DNA from: Congeria kusceri
Taxonomy: Eukaryota; Mollusca; Bivalvia; Myida; Dreissenidae
Assembly: GCA_027627225.1 (NCBI GenBank)
Contig: CM051025.1
Span: 76,409,974-76,473,973, forward strand
DNA: 64,000 bases
Reading direction: 5' to 3'
Shown: positions 10,593 through 25,500 of the stretch, piece by piece
How the letters are laid out: the number at the start of each line of letters is the position of its first letter
Numbering within the stretch: position 1 is the stretch's first letter
The notes under the pieces: generated by a model
The model's input: the letters and a program-made list of their open reading frames with translations, nothing else
The model's database searches: none
Told to the model about the DNA's origin: nothing
Position numbers and translations under genes: made by a program

Positions 10593-13500
10593 CTGACCAT
10601 GAGAACAGTGTACTAGATAAGAGGATTATTTATAGAAATACTGTTATAAAGTTGGCAAATACAGTTAACAAAATACCAGTTGAGGCACACTGTACCGGTC
10701 TCATTTATTTTTTAAAATTACATTTGTACATTTGTTTTTGACTGGTTCAGAGTATCAACTGACAACAAGAACAGTGTACTACATAAGAGGAGTATTTGCA
10801 TAAAATCTGGAAAATACTGTTTAAGCTAGATCTGTCTCAAACACAAATGCCCCCACAACACATGTTTCGACACAAAGGACATGTCGCCATCACTAATTTT
10901 TGCCTCCACAAATTAATTCTCCTATACATTATATTCAATAGTGGAACAAATGATAAAGGGCCATAATTCTGCCAAATTGGTTGCAGCCAAATTCCTTCCT
11001 TTACAATCAACTACATGTTAAGGTTTTTCAGCTGTGAAAGTTTGAGCAAAATCCACCAAGCAGTTAGGAGTTGAGTCCACAAGATTTCGGGAAATACATG
11101 TATATATTATATAGTGAACAAATGACAAAAGGCCATAATTCTGCCCAAATTGGTTGCAGCCAAAATTCCTTCCTTTATGATCACCTACACGTTAAGGTTC
11201 TTCAGCTGTGAGCGAAATCCTCCAAGTAGATAAAGAGTCGAGTCCACGCAAAATTTCAGGATGGACGGATGGACAGGTGCAATGCTTTATGCCTCCCATT
11301 TTGTGGAGGCATAAAAATATCAGTTGAGGTACCTGTCAGCAATGGTTTTTTTTAATCAAAATTGTTTTTGACTGGTCCAGATAATCATCTTTAATTGTTT
11401 TTGACTGGTCCTTATTTTCTTCTGACAACAAAAACAGTGTTCGAGTAACAGGAGTATTTGTATAAATGCTCCTTTAACATTTGGAAAATGCTCTTCAAAA
11501 ATACCAGTTGAGGTACAGTCAGCATTGATTAAAAAAAAATCACATTTGGTTTTGAAATAGTACGTGTCGTTTTTTATTTAATTAAAGCATACATTTTACA
11601 CAAGAATTAGTCCTGCAAATATTAATGCTATTCAAAATAAAGTGATCAGTGTGTAACACCTAAGACCCAAGAAACACATACCAATGGTGATACAGTTCTC
11701 CTTTTCTTTCAAGCATGACCAGGAGCCATCCTTGGAAAACGTGACCTCGTCCACCGAGTCCGCCACAGACTCGAGTATCTCCTTAAATAACCTGGAATAG
11801 AAATGGCAGATGGAATGATACGGTAGGGAAAGATCTAGGATCAGAAAACTTACAGGGTGCTGCTCAAAATGTAGGAGGAAGCGGGTCTAGTTCTGTTCTT
11901 TGACATATTCTAATAATTTGGTAATTCTTATAAAAGTAGTTATAATTAAGTTAACCACAAGTTGTTTTTTTATTATTTATTGCATACAATTTATTATTTT
12001 AAGACTTCAAATTATGGATTTTGAATATGGTCTCTGAATTTGTCATTGGATAATTGCAAAATATGTTCAGAATTGCCCTTTGACCAGAGGGGCAGTAGTG
12101 GGGTGTCAAAAAAATCAGGGGGAAACGCACAGTTTTATCGCTTTGAATCTTAGTTATATTTAAGCGTGGAGTGTATATCCAAACCATAGAGTTCTGTTTC
12201 CGTCATAAAATATTTGATCTGTTTTTTTTACAACTTTATTGTGTGATAATGGTACAGTATACATCCAATTAAGCTCTTCTCACTAACTATGCAGGGCATG
12301 TCTTGCTGCCAAAAATAAGCTGCTTCCCCAAGTAAAGCCAGGGTCAATTTTCCCCCTTAGATATCAAAATTACCCCAGATTACTTATTGACATTAAAACC
12401 AACAAAAGTTTAACTATGTAAGCTCTTCAATTTAACCCCATATGTAGAAAAGTTGAGCTATTATTCAATATTCCACTTTTAAATCCACACTGAAGTCTCA
12501 ATTCAATATGAACAAATAAACCCTCACCCATCTATGTAAAGTCCATCAATATCAGCTGGTCTGTCGCACACGGGACATTTCAGCTTCGGTCGCATCTTCA
12601 TCATGCCCAGGATCGTTGTGGCATCCACACACTGGGTGTGGCTGCATTCCTGACCACGACAAGGGGACGTAAGCCGCATCTTCCCAATCTGGTTTGTGAA
12701 GCATAATCAATTACAAGTTGTTCTTTTTTCATGTCCAAAATCAATAAAAACATCCAAAATGTCTGCATAACCATGACAAAATTGATGCCAAGAAACTTAA
12801 TAGCCAATTTTGCAAAAACACCAGTCATTTTGAAATATTCTCGCCAGAAAATGTTAAACTATATCTTATTTTCAAATACTTCACAAAATGTTAGTAGCAA
12901 CTGGCTATTTGTAACGCTAACATAGCCTTATTTTTTATACAATTACTGAATTTTTTAATATAACAGGAATGCATTCTGATCAACATTTTATACTTTTTTT
13001 CTATAATACTATTAACGAATCAAACATACAATTTCCTTTTATTTATTTTGCACAAAAATACCATTTTTGAAGAATTAAGCCCTGAAAATGTGATTCTGAA
13101 ATGATTTCAGAAGAGTTATTAAATTGGAAGTCATTGGCTATTTCAGCTATTGACAATTCAAAATTGCTTGCTTGTGAGTAGGTTAAGGCCACATAATGAT
13201 TCACAACATTTCAATTAAAGCATACTTTCATGTTAGATGTAAAACAAGAGGGCCGTAAGGCCCTGGGTTGCTCACCTGAGGAGCAAGTTTCATGTTGATT
13301 AGGCAAAAACTGTGGCCTCAAGAGTGTTTACAAGCTTTATCTTTAATTTGCCCTGGTGACCTAGTCTTTGACCCCACATGACCCAGGTTCAACCTTGACC
13401 AAGATAACATAAGAACAAATGTTGACAACGAACGACGCAAGATGGACAAAAGGCGATCACAAAAGCTCACCATGTGTGGTCAAGTGAGCTAAAAAAATCT

Positions 13501-16500
13501 AGTAAATCCAATACAATAATTACATTATGAGATAAAGGATCTTAGAATTTTAAGTTTGTAGACATACTGGGCAATATAGGCTAGCCCTGAGACTGGTGGT
13601 GCAGATGTCGGTGTCAGAGTTCGACCCCAGGTGCTTCTTTACTGTAGAAAATCCAAACAGACATACAAATTAAGTGAAGGTGGCATAGAAGTATTTTAAA
13701 TACATGTATATTATATTAGGTTTCACTTTCATAATATATAACTGTTTTCTAAATCGATCAAAGCATGTGTTGACATGTACAAAGCAACATTCTTGTTCTC
13801 TGAATCACCAAAAGTGGATTTTTTTCTGATCACATTTAAGACATTTTTACATACGTGGCGCATCGTGGACGGCACATTCTGCCTACAGTGGATTTATGTT
13901 TAGAAGAAACTTCCTTGAAACAAAAAATACCATAACAGCGGAAAGTGCCGTCCCAGATTAGCCTGTGCGGACTGCACAGGCTAATCCGGAACGACACTTT
14001 ATGCACATGGATTAAGACCTGTTTTCCCACGACGCGCCTCATACATGTTTATCATTGCCATAACAATTCTACTAGCGTGCGATGAAGGATACAAATTCTA
14101 AACAACAGTGTAATGGAAAAAAAATAAGGAGCAACATTTCTGGACATTGTTGTATTTAACTATTTTGAAAGCATTAATTTCCGAATTTTTAACTCGCCCA
14201 AATAGATCTTACTTGTCCCCGGCTTTAGGCAAGTGAGTTATTTAGAAGACTGGGACCGTATTTACGAAGATCCTTAGAGAAAACTTAAGTAAATTTCTTA
14301 AATTCATAAATTTCTTTAAAGCTGTGGCTGTTTCATGTACAGGTCTTTTTGCAGTAAAATGTTTTTAACTGCTAAATATAGCTTAGATGTGTAGTATTTT
14401 GTACTTTTGTAAGCAAAACTCATTGGTTTTCGCATTAAAAAATTGATCTGAAATTTTTCACTAAAGTACAACATGAGTTAAGATTACCCTTAGGAGCTTT
14501 GTGAATACAGACCCTGAGCTGAAAGGAGGGAGAATCCCACCTCTGAGTGTCCCAACCCTGCTGATGCAACTCACCCAAATCCCTGGTGTGTTCTGGGTGA
14601 TGTACATTTAGCTCTTTAACCATGGCTTCTGTCGTCTTCGGTCGTACCGCAACTAGCGAAATCAGGCTATTCTAAAAAAGACATTTGACAACTGTAAACC
14701 AATGAAACAATATTTTAAGTAACCGTATTGCAAAGTTACCTTTTATCATTACTTTTATATGTATTTTACTATAATAATGACATGATTATAAACATGTATA
14801 GTTTATATTCCTTTTTTTCTGAAATACTTGTATTGGTCTTGATGACTCAGCACTTATCGTAAAAGGCCCTAATTCCGAGTGGGTCCATATTCCGATGATC
14901 CATTGGTTTAAATAATCAGTGCACTTTAGGGTAGGATTATTTATTTATTTTGTTGGAATTGACTTTAAAAGTTGTAAGACAGAAGAAAAATATATATATA
15001 TTTACTTAGGAGTCATTTTTCTTGAAATATATAAAACACTACAGCCACATTTTCTGTTATTTTTTACATGGTGTCTGTCTACTATTGTGTAAAAGATTCT
15101 GAAAAAGAAACCTCTAGTTAATTTTGTCTTCAATGTTGACAATTAATGAATGGAAAACATAAAGGTGAAATTATTTTGAAAAAACAAAGCAAAACAAGAT
15201 TAATTCATGTTGTTACATTGTGTCATCAGAATTTGGAACAAATTCATGATGGCGGATTTATGGTTCTGGCAAATGCATTTTCCATTTGTTGGTCATGTTT
15301 ATGTGACAAAAGTGCAAATAATTTGTTGTAGTAGATATTTTGATTTTTGAAAGTTTGCTGAATATCTTTGAATTGATCATTTACTTGTGTCATCGGAATA
15401 TGGACACTCCAGGATATTATAATATGTAAGGCATTTTATTTGTGTTTGTAGTACTATGTTGTAATTATATGAGTTGCTGTATTATAATATGATTTAATCT
15501 CTTAACCAGTACAATCTTTTAGGTATTGTTCTTAATATTAATTATGCATTTCATGTTATTAATGTTGGGTAATCGCTACTCGTAGCTTATGTTCTTTGTT
15601 ATGTAAATACTCAAACATTAAATACAAATTGAATCTGAATCCCTGAAACAATAGACAGTTATTACCTAATTCTCTATGTAAATTAGGGATGGCAACAAAT
15701 ACCAAAACGCTATTCGAATATTTGAATTCAATATTCGAATATTCGTTAGTTTTTTAAAAATCCGAGTCTTTTCATTCTATACATAGAGTGTGACGTCACT
15801 GCTTTTAGTTGCGAGAACCAACACTGGGTGGACACATTGTGAGTCTTTGTTTATTTATCCAAGATGTATAATAGGTAAACAAATTAATGATGTGTCGTTA
15901 AAAACCGTTCTTATCGCTGTCGACTCTATGAATTTAATACGAATTTTTCCATCATCATCATCATCCGATTTTGTTGATTTCAAAATAAAACAACATAGAA
16001 AACAGTTCTTAGATTTTATTTCCAATCATTTACTTTGTCATACAATTGAATACACTGGATGAAAAGTATGAGGATTTGTAAATGCAATCTACAATTTACA
16101 CAATTTACATAGTGGATAAACGAACTGTACGCCGACCGGATATTGCGATTGGCCGTCAATAGGACAGTGTAAAATTCGAAACAAACATGATGAAAAAATG
16201 TAATATTTTGGATACAACTCAGTGACTGCAAATGGATTTTTATGTATCTTGTTTAAAACAAATTATCTGTTCGTTATAAATAATCCTGAATGACTCAAAT
16301 AAGCATTTGACAGTATAATTTTATGTAGTTTTGAAGTTACCAAACTTTTGAATATAAACTTTAAACAGAAAATCTAAGTGAAAAGGGGGCATAACTCTGT
16401 CAAAATACAAAATAGAGTTATGGGTAACCCTGGTACTAGAGTGTTAGTTCTACGTTTCAAGTGAATAACTTATGTAGTTTTGAAGTTACAAAACTTTTGA

Positions 16501-19500
16501 ATATAAACTTTAAACAGAAAATCTATGTGAAAATGGGACATAACTCTATCAAAAAACAAAATAGAGCTATGGGGAACGTTCAACCTGATACTGGAGTTGA
16601 TGACAAAGGTATATTCCAAGTTTCAAGTGAATAGCTCTTGTAGTATTAAAGTTACAAAACTGTTGAATATTAACTTTAACCAGAAAATCTACGTGGAAAA
16701 GGGACATAAATCTGTCAAAATACAAAACAGAGTTATGGGGAATGTTGCCCCTGACACTGGAGTTGATGACAAAGGTTAGTTCCAAGTTTCAAGTGAATAA
16801 CTTGTGTAGTTTTGAAGTAACAAAACTTTTGAATATAAACTTTAACCAGAAAATCTAAGTGAAAAAGGGGCATAACTCTGTCAAAATACAAAACAGTTAT
16901 GGGGAATGTTGCCCCTGACACTGGAGTTGATGACAAAGGTATATTCCAAGTTTTAAGTGAATAACTTATGTAGTTTTGAAGTTACAAGACTTTTGAATAA
17001 AAACTTGAACCAAATTCAGACGTGGACGCGGATGCTGATGCCCGGGGTAATAGGAAAGCTCACCTATTCTTCGAATAGTCGAGCTAAAAATATCATTTTT
17101 TGCCAAAAAAAGGGCAATTACTCAGCTGATGTCGGAAAAAAATGCACCAAAATACCCAGGTGCACAAGTTCACATGCTGATTAATATGTTTCATCACTTT
17201 AGCAGTAATACTTTTTGAGTTACGCGCGACACAAAAATCAAACGCACGGACGGACAGACGGGCAAATCTATATGCCCCCCCTCTAAAGTGGGGGCATAAA
17301 AACTTTTACCACAAAATTTATGTGAAAAGAGGCATAACTCTGTCAAAATACAAAACTGAGGTATGGGGAATGTTGCACTTGATGTTGGAGTTGATGAAAA
17401 TGATATATTCCAAGTTTCAAGTGAATAACTTTTCGTATATTTGAAGTTATAAGACTTTTAATTATAAACTTTCACAATAAAATCTACACGTATATGAAAA
17501 AGGGGCATAACTCTGTAAAAATACAAAACAGAGTTATGGGGAATGTTGAAATTGATGTTGGAGTTGATGACAAAAGTACATTGTAAGATGCAATTGAATA
17601 ACGTCTGTAGTTTTCAAGATATAAGACTTTTGAATATAAATTTTAACCATAAAATCTATGTAACAAAGTGGCATTACTCTGTCAAAATACAAAACTGAGG
17701 TATGGCAAATGTTGCACTCCATGCTGGAGTTGATGAAAAAGGTATATTTCAAGTTTCAAGTTAATAACTCATGTAGCATTGACAATGAAGTTACAATACT
17801 TTTGAATATAAACTATAACCAAGATCAGACACGGACGCGAATGCTGGCGACTAGGCGAGTAGGGAAGCTTACCTATTCTTCTTATAACAGAAAATCATGT
17901 TAGAAGTGAAGCTCTGGTGAATAAGTTTTTTTTTTTTTAGAATTTAATCACATGCTACAAGTTGTTTAAAGTTATTTACAGATCTAGGTAAGGTAATAAA
18001 ACCTTTAATCCATGGGCGTTTTAGGAACAGTTAAACAGTTGCCCCTCGGTATCGGCCTCAGATAACAGTTTCAAAATCATTCCTACCACCTCGGGACAAC
18101 AGTTTTAGCTGTTCAACAACCGCCTATGAAGTAACTACGGTGTATACTGTGCGCCATGACCTTCCATACCACATTAACGGCTTGGGAACTCATCATGATG
18201 CTGAGAAATATGTAGCAACTGTTGTGGCAAACTGCGGCAGTGATGTCCAAGGGGTCATGGTGCACTTTCTTATTCTCCAGGTCAAACTGACACTGTCAGA
18301 AAAATATGTGGCATTCAATCATCATAAGGAACAGTGTTTAAAATAATGAGATACAGGAATTATGACAGAGATGTTGATCGTAAATGTTACTCCCCGCCTT
18401 CACTAAAATCTGAACTGAACTATTGATCTCAATCCTAATTTGTAATAGAAATCTGTGTTAAAAGTTGTGAATGTACAATACAAATTTCCAAAATGCGAAA
18501 GCAATCTCATAGCAGAAAGTTAAAACAAGAGGGCCATGATAGCCCTAGCTCGCTCACTGAGTTTAAGGCATAAAGGCTGATAACAAGTGGGAAAATTGGC
18601 ACTAAACGCCTTACCTGAGTATAAAGATCTGGGCCTTGCAATTTCAGATATTTATTTTTTTATTCTATATAAACCATGTGACCCACAGGGCATGGCCACC
18701 TTGTACCCCAGGGGCATAATTTGAACAATATTTGTAGTGGACCACTTTTCAATGTTACATACCCAATATGATTCCACTGGGCCTTGCGGTTTCAGAGGAG
18801 CTTTTTCAAGTCATTTTGCTATTTAAATGTATATAAACCATGTGACCCCCAGGGGGTGGCCAATTTCTTACCCCAGGGACATCATTTGAACAATCTTTGT
18901 AGAGGACCACTCCGCATTGTTTCACGCAAAACATAAAACCTCTGGGCCTTACGGTTTCAACAAGGAAGATTGTTAAGGCCCACTTGCCATATAAGTCTAT
19001 ATAAATCATGTGACGCCCCGGGTCATGGCCATTTCTTACCACAGGGGCATAATTTGAACAATCTTTGTAGAAGACCACTATACAATGTTACATAATACGA
19101 AAAAACTGCGGTTTCAGGAGATTTTTAAGTCATTTGGCAATTTTAGTCTATATATCTATATAAACAATGTGACCCCCAGGGCAGGGCCAGCTTTGACCAA
19201 TGGGACATCATTTGAACAATCTTTGCAGAGGACCACTATAAAATGTCACATACCACATATGAAACCTCTCAGCCTTGCTATTTAATTCCATATCAACCAT
19301 ATGAACCCTGGGGTGTGGCCAGTTTTTACCCCAAGAGAATCATTTGAGCAGTCTTTGTAGAGGACCACTATACAATGTTACATACCAAATATGAAACCTC
19401 TGGGCCTTGCAGTTTCAGAGAAGATTTTTAAAGCCATTTTGTTATTCAAGTCTATAGAAACCTGGTGTCCCCTAGGGTGTGCTAAGTTTTGACCCAAGGG

Positions 19501-22500
19501 GCATCCTTTGAACAATTTTCATACAATGTTTTCAACCAAATTTGAAACCTTTGGGCCTTGTGGTTTCAGAGGAGAAGTTTTTTAAAGTCATTTTCCTATT
19601 TACATTTATATTAACCATGTGAGCCCTGGGGTGTTAATAGTTTTGACCCCAGGGGCATCAATTGAACAATCTTTGTAGAGGACCACTATACAATGTTATA
19701 TACCAAATATAAAACCTCTGGGCCTTGCGGTTTCAGAGGAGAAGATTTTTAACATCATTTTGCTATATAAGTCTATATAAACCATGTGACCCCTGGGGCG
19801 TGGCCAGTTTTGACCCCAGGGGTATCATTTGAACAATCTTAGTAGAGGACCACTAGAGGATGTCACATATCAAATATGAAAGCCCTGTCCAATATCTGGT
19901 ACTAAAAAGTTGTTCTTCCGAGAAAAGGTCCTTGGGTGGAGGCTGCCAACAAAGCATTTAGAACTTTGATGGAGAGACATGATCTGTGTGTAGTTTTTTG
20001 CGTGCTGCATACATTTAATTAAACTGTACAAATGAAAGGTTTCAAGTAGATGACTAGACTTTAGGCTCTATGCTACGTGTTACTGTACATGCTGGTGAAA
20101 CAGACTGCAGTGTCAGAGCCACAGACTCGATTGCTGCATTTTGTCTTACAAAAAATTGTGCAGTTCCACCTAAGTTAGACTACTTATAGATCTAATGCTA
20201 TCATTTCATATTTGGCATTTCATTATTTAATTAGAAATATACACTTTGCCTGTAAACAAATTCAATGTAGTAGATCTAAAGTGAAAATATATGATATAAG
20301 ACGGTCTTATATACTAAGACAGATTGACTACATTGCTTACACATTGCCTAAAAATTACATCCAGCTAATTTACTTACACAACAACATGATTGAACATGCT
20401 GGTGGGTAACATTTTCTATGCATTTCAATGGTCATCTCAACGATTCTCTAAAGCACCCTCACAACAATGTGTAACTGGCTATAGCTGGTTTGATAAGATC
20501 TAAAAAAAGCACACTGTATACACCTGGCTGGAATGTCGTCACTGTATTGATTTATGAGTGTTGGAGGCTTATTGAAATTATAGTGCTGAAGTATAAACAA
20601 TGTGACCCCCTGGGGTGTAGTCAGTTTTGACTCCAGGAGAATAATTTGAACAATCTTTGTAGAGGACCACTATACAATGTTACGTACCAAATATAAAACC
20701 TCTGGGCCTTGCAGATTCAGGGGAGATTTTAAGTCACTTTGCTATTTAAGTCTATATAAACCATGTCACCCCGGGGTGTGGCCAATTTTGACCCCAGGGG
20801 CATCATTTGAACAATCTTTGTAGAGGACCATTATACAATGTTACCAACCGAATCTGAAACCTCTCGGCCTTGCAGTTTCAGAGAAGATTTTTTAAGTCAT
20901 TTGGCTATTTAAGTCTGTATAAACCATGTGACCCCCGGATTGTGGCCAGTTTTGACCCCAGGGGCATCATTTCAACACTTTTTGTAGAGGACCACTATGT
21001 AATGCTACATACCAAATATGAAACCTCTGGGCTTTGCGCTTTCAGAGAAGATTTTTAAAGTCATTTTGCTATTTAAGTCTATATAAACCATGTGACCCCT
21101 GGGGTGTGGCCAGTTTCACCCCAGGGGCATCATTTGAACAATCTTTGTAGAGGACCACTATACAATGTTACATACCAAATATGAAACTTCTAGGCATTGC
21201 GGTTTCAGAGATTTTTAAAGTTTTTACTTTTAAAATCTATTTTTAGCTCTGGTGACCTATATATGCAGCGGACCGGAAAGATTTGAACAACTTTGAAAGA
21301 GGTCCACCCAAGGATCATTCCTGTGAAGCTTGGTGAAAATCTGCCAAGCAGTTTAGGAGGAGATGTTGTTTGAATGAAAAGTTGACGACGCACGCATGCA
21401 CACACGCATGACGGACAACGGGCGATCACAAAAGCTCACCATGAAGAAAACGGCTAAAGAAATCATAATACGAGACCAATTATCTTTTAGGACAGGTGTA
21501 ATATATATGAGGCATGTCGTGGGAAAGTCGGGCTTAATGCATGTGTGTAAAGTGTTGTCCCAGATCAGCCTGTGAAGTCCACACAGGCAAATCCGTGACG
21601 ACACTTTCCGCCTCCAATGGATTTATGTTTAGAAGATACTTTCTTGAAACAGAAAATACATGAAAGTGGAAAGTGCCGTCCTGGACTGCACAGGCTAATC
21701 CAGGACGACACTTTACTCGCATGTATTAAGACCGGTTTTCCCACGACAAGCCTCATATATCTTTCCTCAAACAAATCACCATAGGTTTGACATACACACT
21801 GGTGTACTGCTAGACCGCTTATCAGAGATGCAATCTGACTGGCTACATGGAATGTCAAACAATAACCTGTCGTAAAGTCAATTTAAGAGGTGTCAAAATC
21901 TCTAAACTAAATAACATTAGCTGGGTTGATGATGAAACACAATCCCTGTATATTAAGTAAAATTTTGAGTAGCAACTTACATTTTTTTTAAATCCAGTTA
22001 AAATTTACATATATTGAACGACTATATGTTTCAAGAAAAAGTATACTTTTACCATTATATTACAGATACAGCAAAAATAGTACCATGTATGATGAGATAA
22101 ACATCATGCCAATACTAAACCTCTTGGCTACACATTTGATGTCATTAAGATAGGCATGTCCATGAAATGCCGGTAAGTCACTTGACATGATTATGACCAG
22201 AAGGCAGCAGGGCTAACAAAACAAACAAAGAGAGAAACTGCATAAGCAGGATGTGTACCATGAGTTTCACCAGAACGCCGTTGACTTTGACAATCACTGC
22301 AGGAAAAGTATCCTGCTGCGGACCCCTTTCATTCTTGCACATCCTAAAACAGAGAGAATGCAACTTTATTAAAAGCGTATGAGGCGCGTCGTGGGAAAAC
22401 CGGATTTGATGCATGTGCGTAAAGTGTCGTCCCGGATTAACCTGTGCAGTCCGCACAGGCTAATCCGGAATGGCACTTTCCGCCTACAGTGTATTTATGT

Positions 22501-25500
22501 TTAGAAGAGACTTTCTTGAAACAGAAAATACCATAAAAGCGGAAAGTGCCATCCTGGATTAGCCTGTGCGGATTGCACAGGCTAATCCGGGACGACACTT
22601 CACGCACATGCATTAAGACCGGTTTTCTCACGACGTGCCATGTATTGTTTTGATTTCCAGTTTAGGTGATAAAGTAGACTATAACCTGCTAGATTTCTAA
22701 GGCGGTCGGGCGTTTACCTCAGATTCTAAATATCTGATGTGTATATGTATTTGAATTAGCAAAAAAAAGTATTTGATCAAAGATAGCCTAAACTCTACAC
22801 CAGGCATTTTCATCTAGAAGTACGCTGAGCTCCATCAGTAAGCCCACCATTGGGAACTAAACCACAATTATATCTACACTAGTACATGGTAATAGATTCA
22901 TTCTTCAGTGTACAATTCATGACTTTTAACTTGATTGTAAATACCTTTTAAATACCTAAGAACCTTTAAAATGCATGTGGATATAAATCTACATGTATGC
23001 ATGTCAAAGTCAATACATACAATATAAATAGGATCCGACAATTGTCAAATTAGCAGGGGACGGTACCACATTGTCCCATCTACACAACAAATCTACAAAT
23101 ATGCCTTTATCTTTTTCATATAAAACATTATTAAATTATCTTCATTTCTGGCAAACTAAAAAAAGTTGGAATAGTAGGAGATTCTTTACCAAAAAGAAGG
23201 AAATGACCGAGTATTGGCAATTATTTCCTTGATGCTGAAGTTCATGACAATGTTATATTCTAAGTTTCAATTTAATAACTTGTGTAGTTTTGAAGTAGCA
23301 AGACTTTTGAACAGAAACTTTAACCTGAAATTCTATGTGAAAAATGGTCATTACTCTGTTAAATACAAAACAGAGATATGATGAATGTTGCCCCTGATGC
23401 TGCAGTTGATGACGAACGTTTATTCCAAGTTTCAACTGAATAACTTCTGTGAAGTAATGATACTGTTGAATAAAAACTTTAACCTGAAATTCTATGTGAA
23501 AATGGGGCATAAGTCTGTCAAATACAAAACAGAGTAGTGGGGAATGTTGCTCCTGATGCTGGAGTTGATGACAAACGTGTATTCCAAGTTCCAATTGAAT
23601 AACTTCTGTAGCTGTGAAGTTATAATACTGTTAAATAAAATCTTTAACCTGAAATTCTATGTGAAAAGGGGCATAACTCTACCAAAATACAAAACTGAGT
23701 TATGGGGATTGCTGCACCTCATGCTGGAGTCGATGACAAAGGTATATTCCAAGATTCAAGTGAATAAATAAGTAGTTTTTAAGTTAAAAATCTTTTGAAT
23801 AAAAACTTCAACCAAATTCAGACGCGGACACAGACGCCACCACCGTGAAAACTAAACCGAAATCCGGCTTGTGGTTTCGAACAAGATCTTTAAAGTTTGC
23901 TAGTTTTTAGGCTTTTGGTTGCCATCCAGAGTTTTTAATATAATGCATTCAATTATAGGAATTTCGTAAGGGATGATTCCAGGAATATTTCTGCGAAGTT
24001 TGGTTAATATCCCTCAAGCGGTTTCAGAGAAGCTGTTAAGTAAAACTGTTGATGACTGTCACAATGACAGATGAACGACGGACCACAATAGCTCACCCTT
24101 AGGCACTTCGTGTTCAGGTGAGCTAAAAAATGTACTTTATAGACAAACATTTCTGCAGCAGTTATGTAAATTCATCCATTTTAATTCATCCATTTTAATT
24201 TTAATTGCTTTGTTTTCTTAAATAATAACAATCTAGGTGTCTTACTAATACAAAATATTTAATTTCAATTTAAAGTAAGTAAAGACTGCTTACCTGTTCA
24301 CAAAATGCTTAAAAGAAACTTACCTTAGTAACACTTGCATTTTTCCATTGCTTAAATCACTCCTGAAAAAAAATAAGATTCTTATCTTTGCAAAAATGTT
24401 AGTTCAAAAGCATAATTAGGATGACATCCAAACGGTTATAAAGGAGTCTTACAGAAACAATCTGAACACTGTGATAGGTGTAGAGATCTATGTGCACTGA
24501 ATTTTTTTTCTAAAATTTGGAACAAACAACCAACAACATAACAAGTAAAAACTCAAGACTTTCCATACATTTTTCAACTACATGTAACCATAAAGTATTA
24601 AGTTCTATCTTAAAAACCAAAAATCATACTGGATGAGTAAACCAAGTCTTAAGCCTATAGATTCAATTGTTTCCAACAAAAATGGACCTAAACAAAAAAA
24701 ACTTAACTCCATAAACAAGTACAACAATATTCTGTCTTTGATAAACACACATGCCCCCGGTTGGTGCTGGGTAGCCCATTTCTTAGTCCAAATTAGGTCA
24801 AGATCAAGGTCAAAGTTAGGTTGGGTAATATGGGTGGACTGGGAAAGGTCATAAGTAAAAACTGTGTAAATATCTAAGTGTTGTAGTAAGCAGTGTTGGT
24901 GCTAGACGAAACAGTAAAATCTAGTTTACCAAGAAATGGCACTTTTGAATTATTATAAGTCCAAACCAGGTCAAAGTCAAGGTCAAAGTGAGGTTGGGTG
25001 ATATGGGTGGATTGGGGATGGTCATAAGCAACAACTGTGTAAGTATCCAAGTGTTGTAGCAAGTGGTCTTGGTGCTAGACGAAATGGTTAAAATCTAGTT
25101 AACCAAGAAACAGCCCATTTGAATTATAAGTGCAAATTAGGTCAAGGTCAAAGTCAAAGTGAGGTTGGGTGATATGGATGGATTGGGAACGGTCATAAGT
25201 AACAAGTGTGTAGGCATCAAAGTGTTGTAGTAAGTGGCGTTGGCGCTAGACGAAATGGTAAAATCTACTTAAACTTGTCACGGACGGAAGGACGAACGGA
25301 AGAACGGACAGGACGATCATTATATGCCTCCTGCATCAAGATGCCAGGGGAATAAAAAGGGCCATAATTCAATCATATCCTAAAGACTCATCTCATTATG
25401 CAGTTTGAATGCTGTATGTCAAACAGTTTTCAAGAATAGTGGACCTTAACGAAAAACTCGAATCTAAAAATCTAAGTTGAAAAGGGGCACTAATTCAATC

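Noticed and set aside
10230..10741. Three plus ORFs of 70-105 codons
   Set aside because: They lie across and antisense to the SUMO-ligase terminal exon; no motif of their own.
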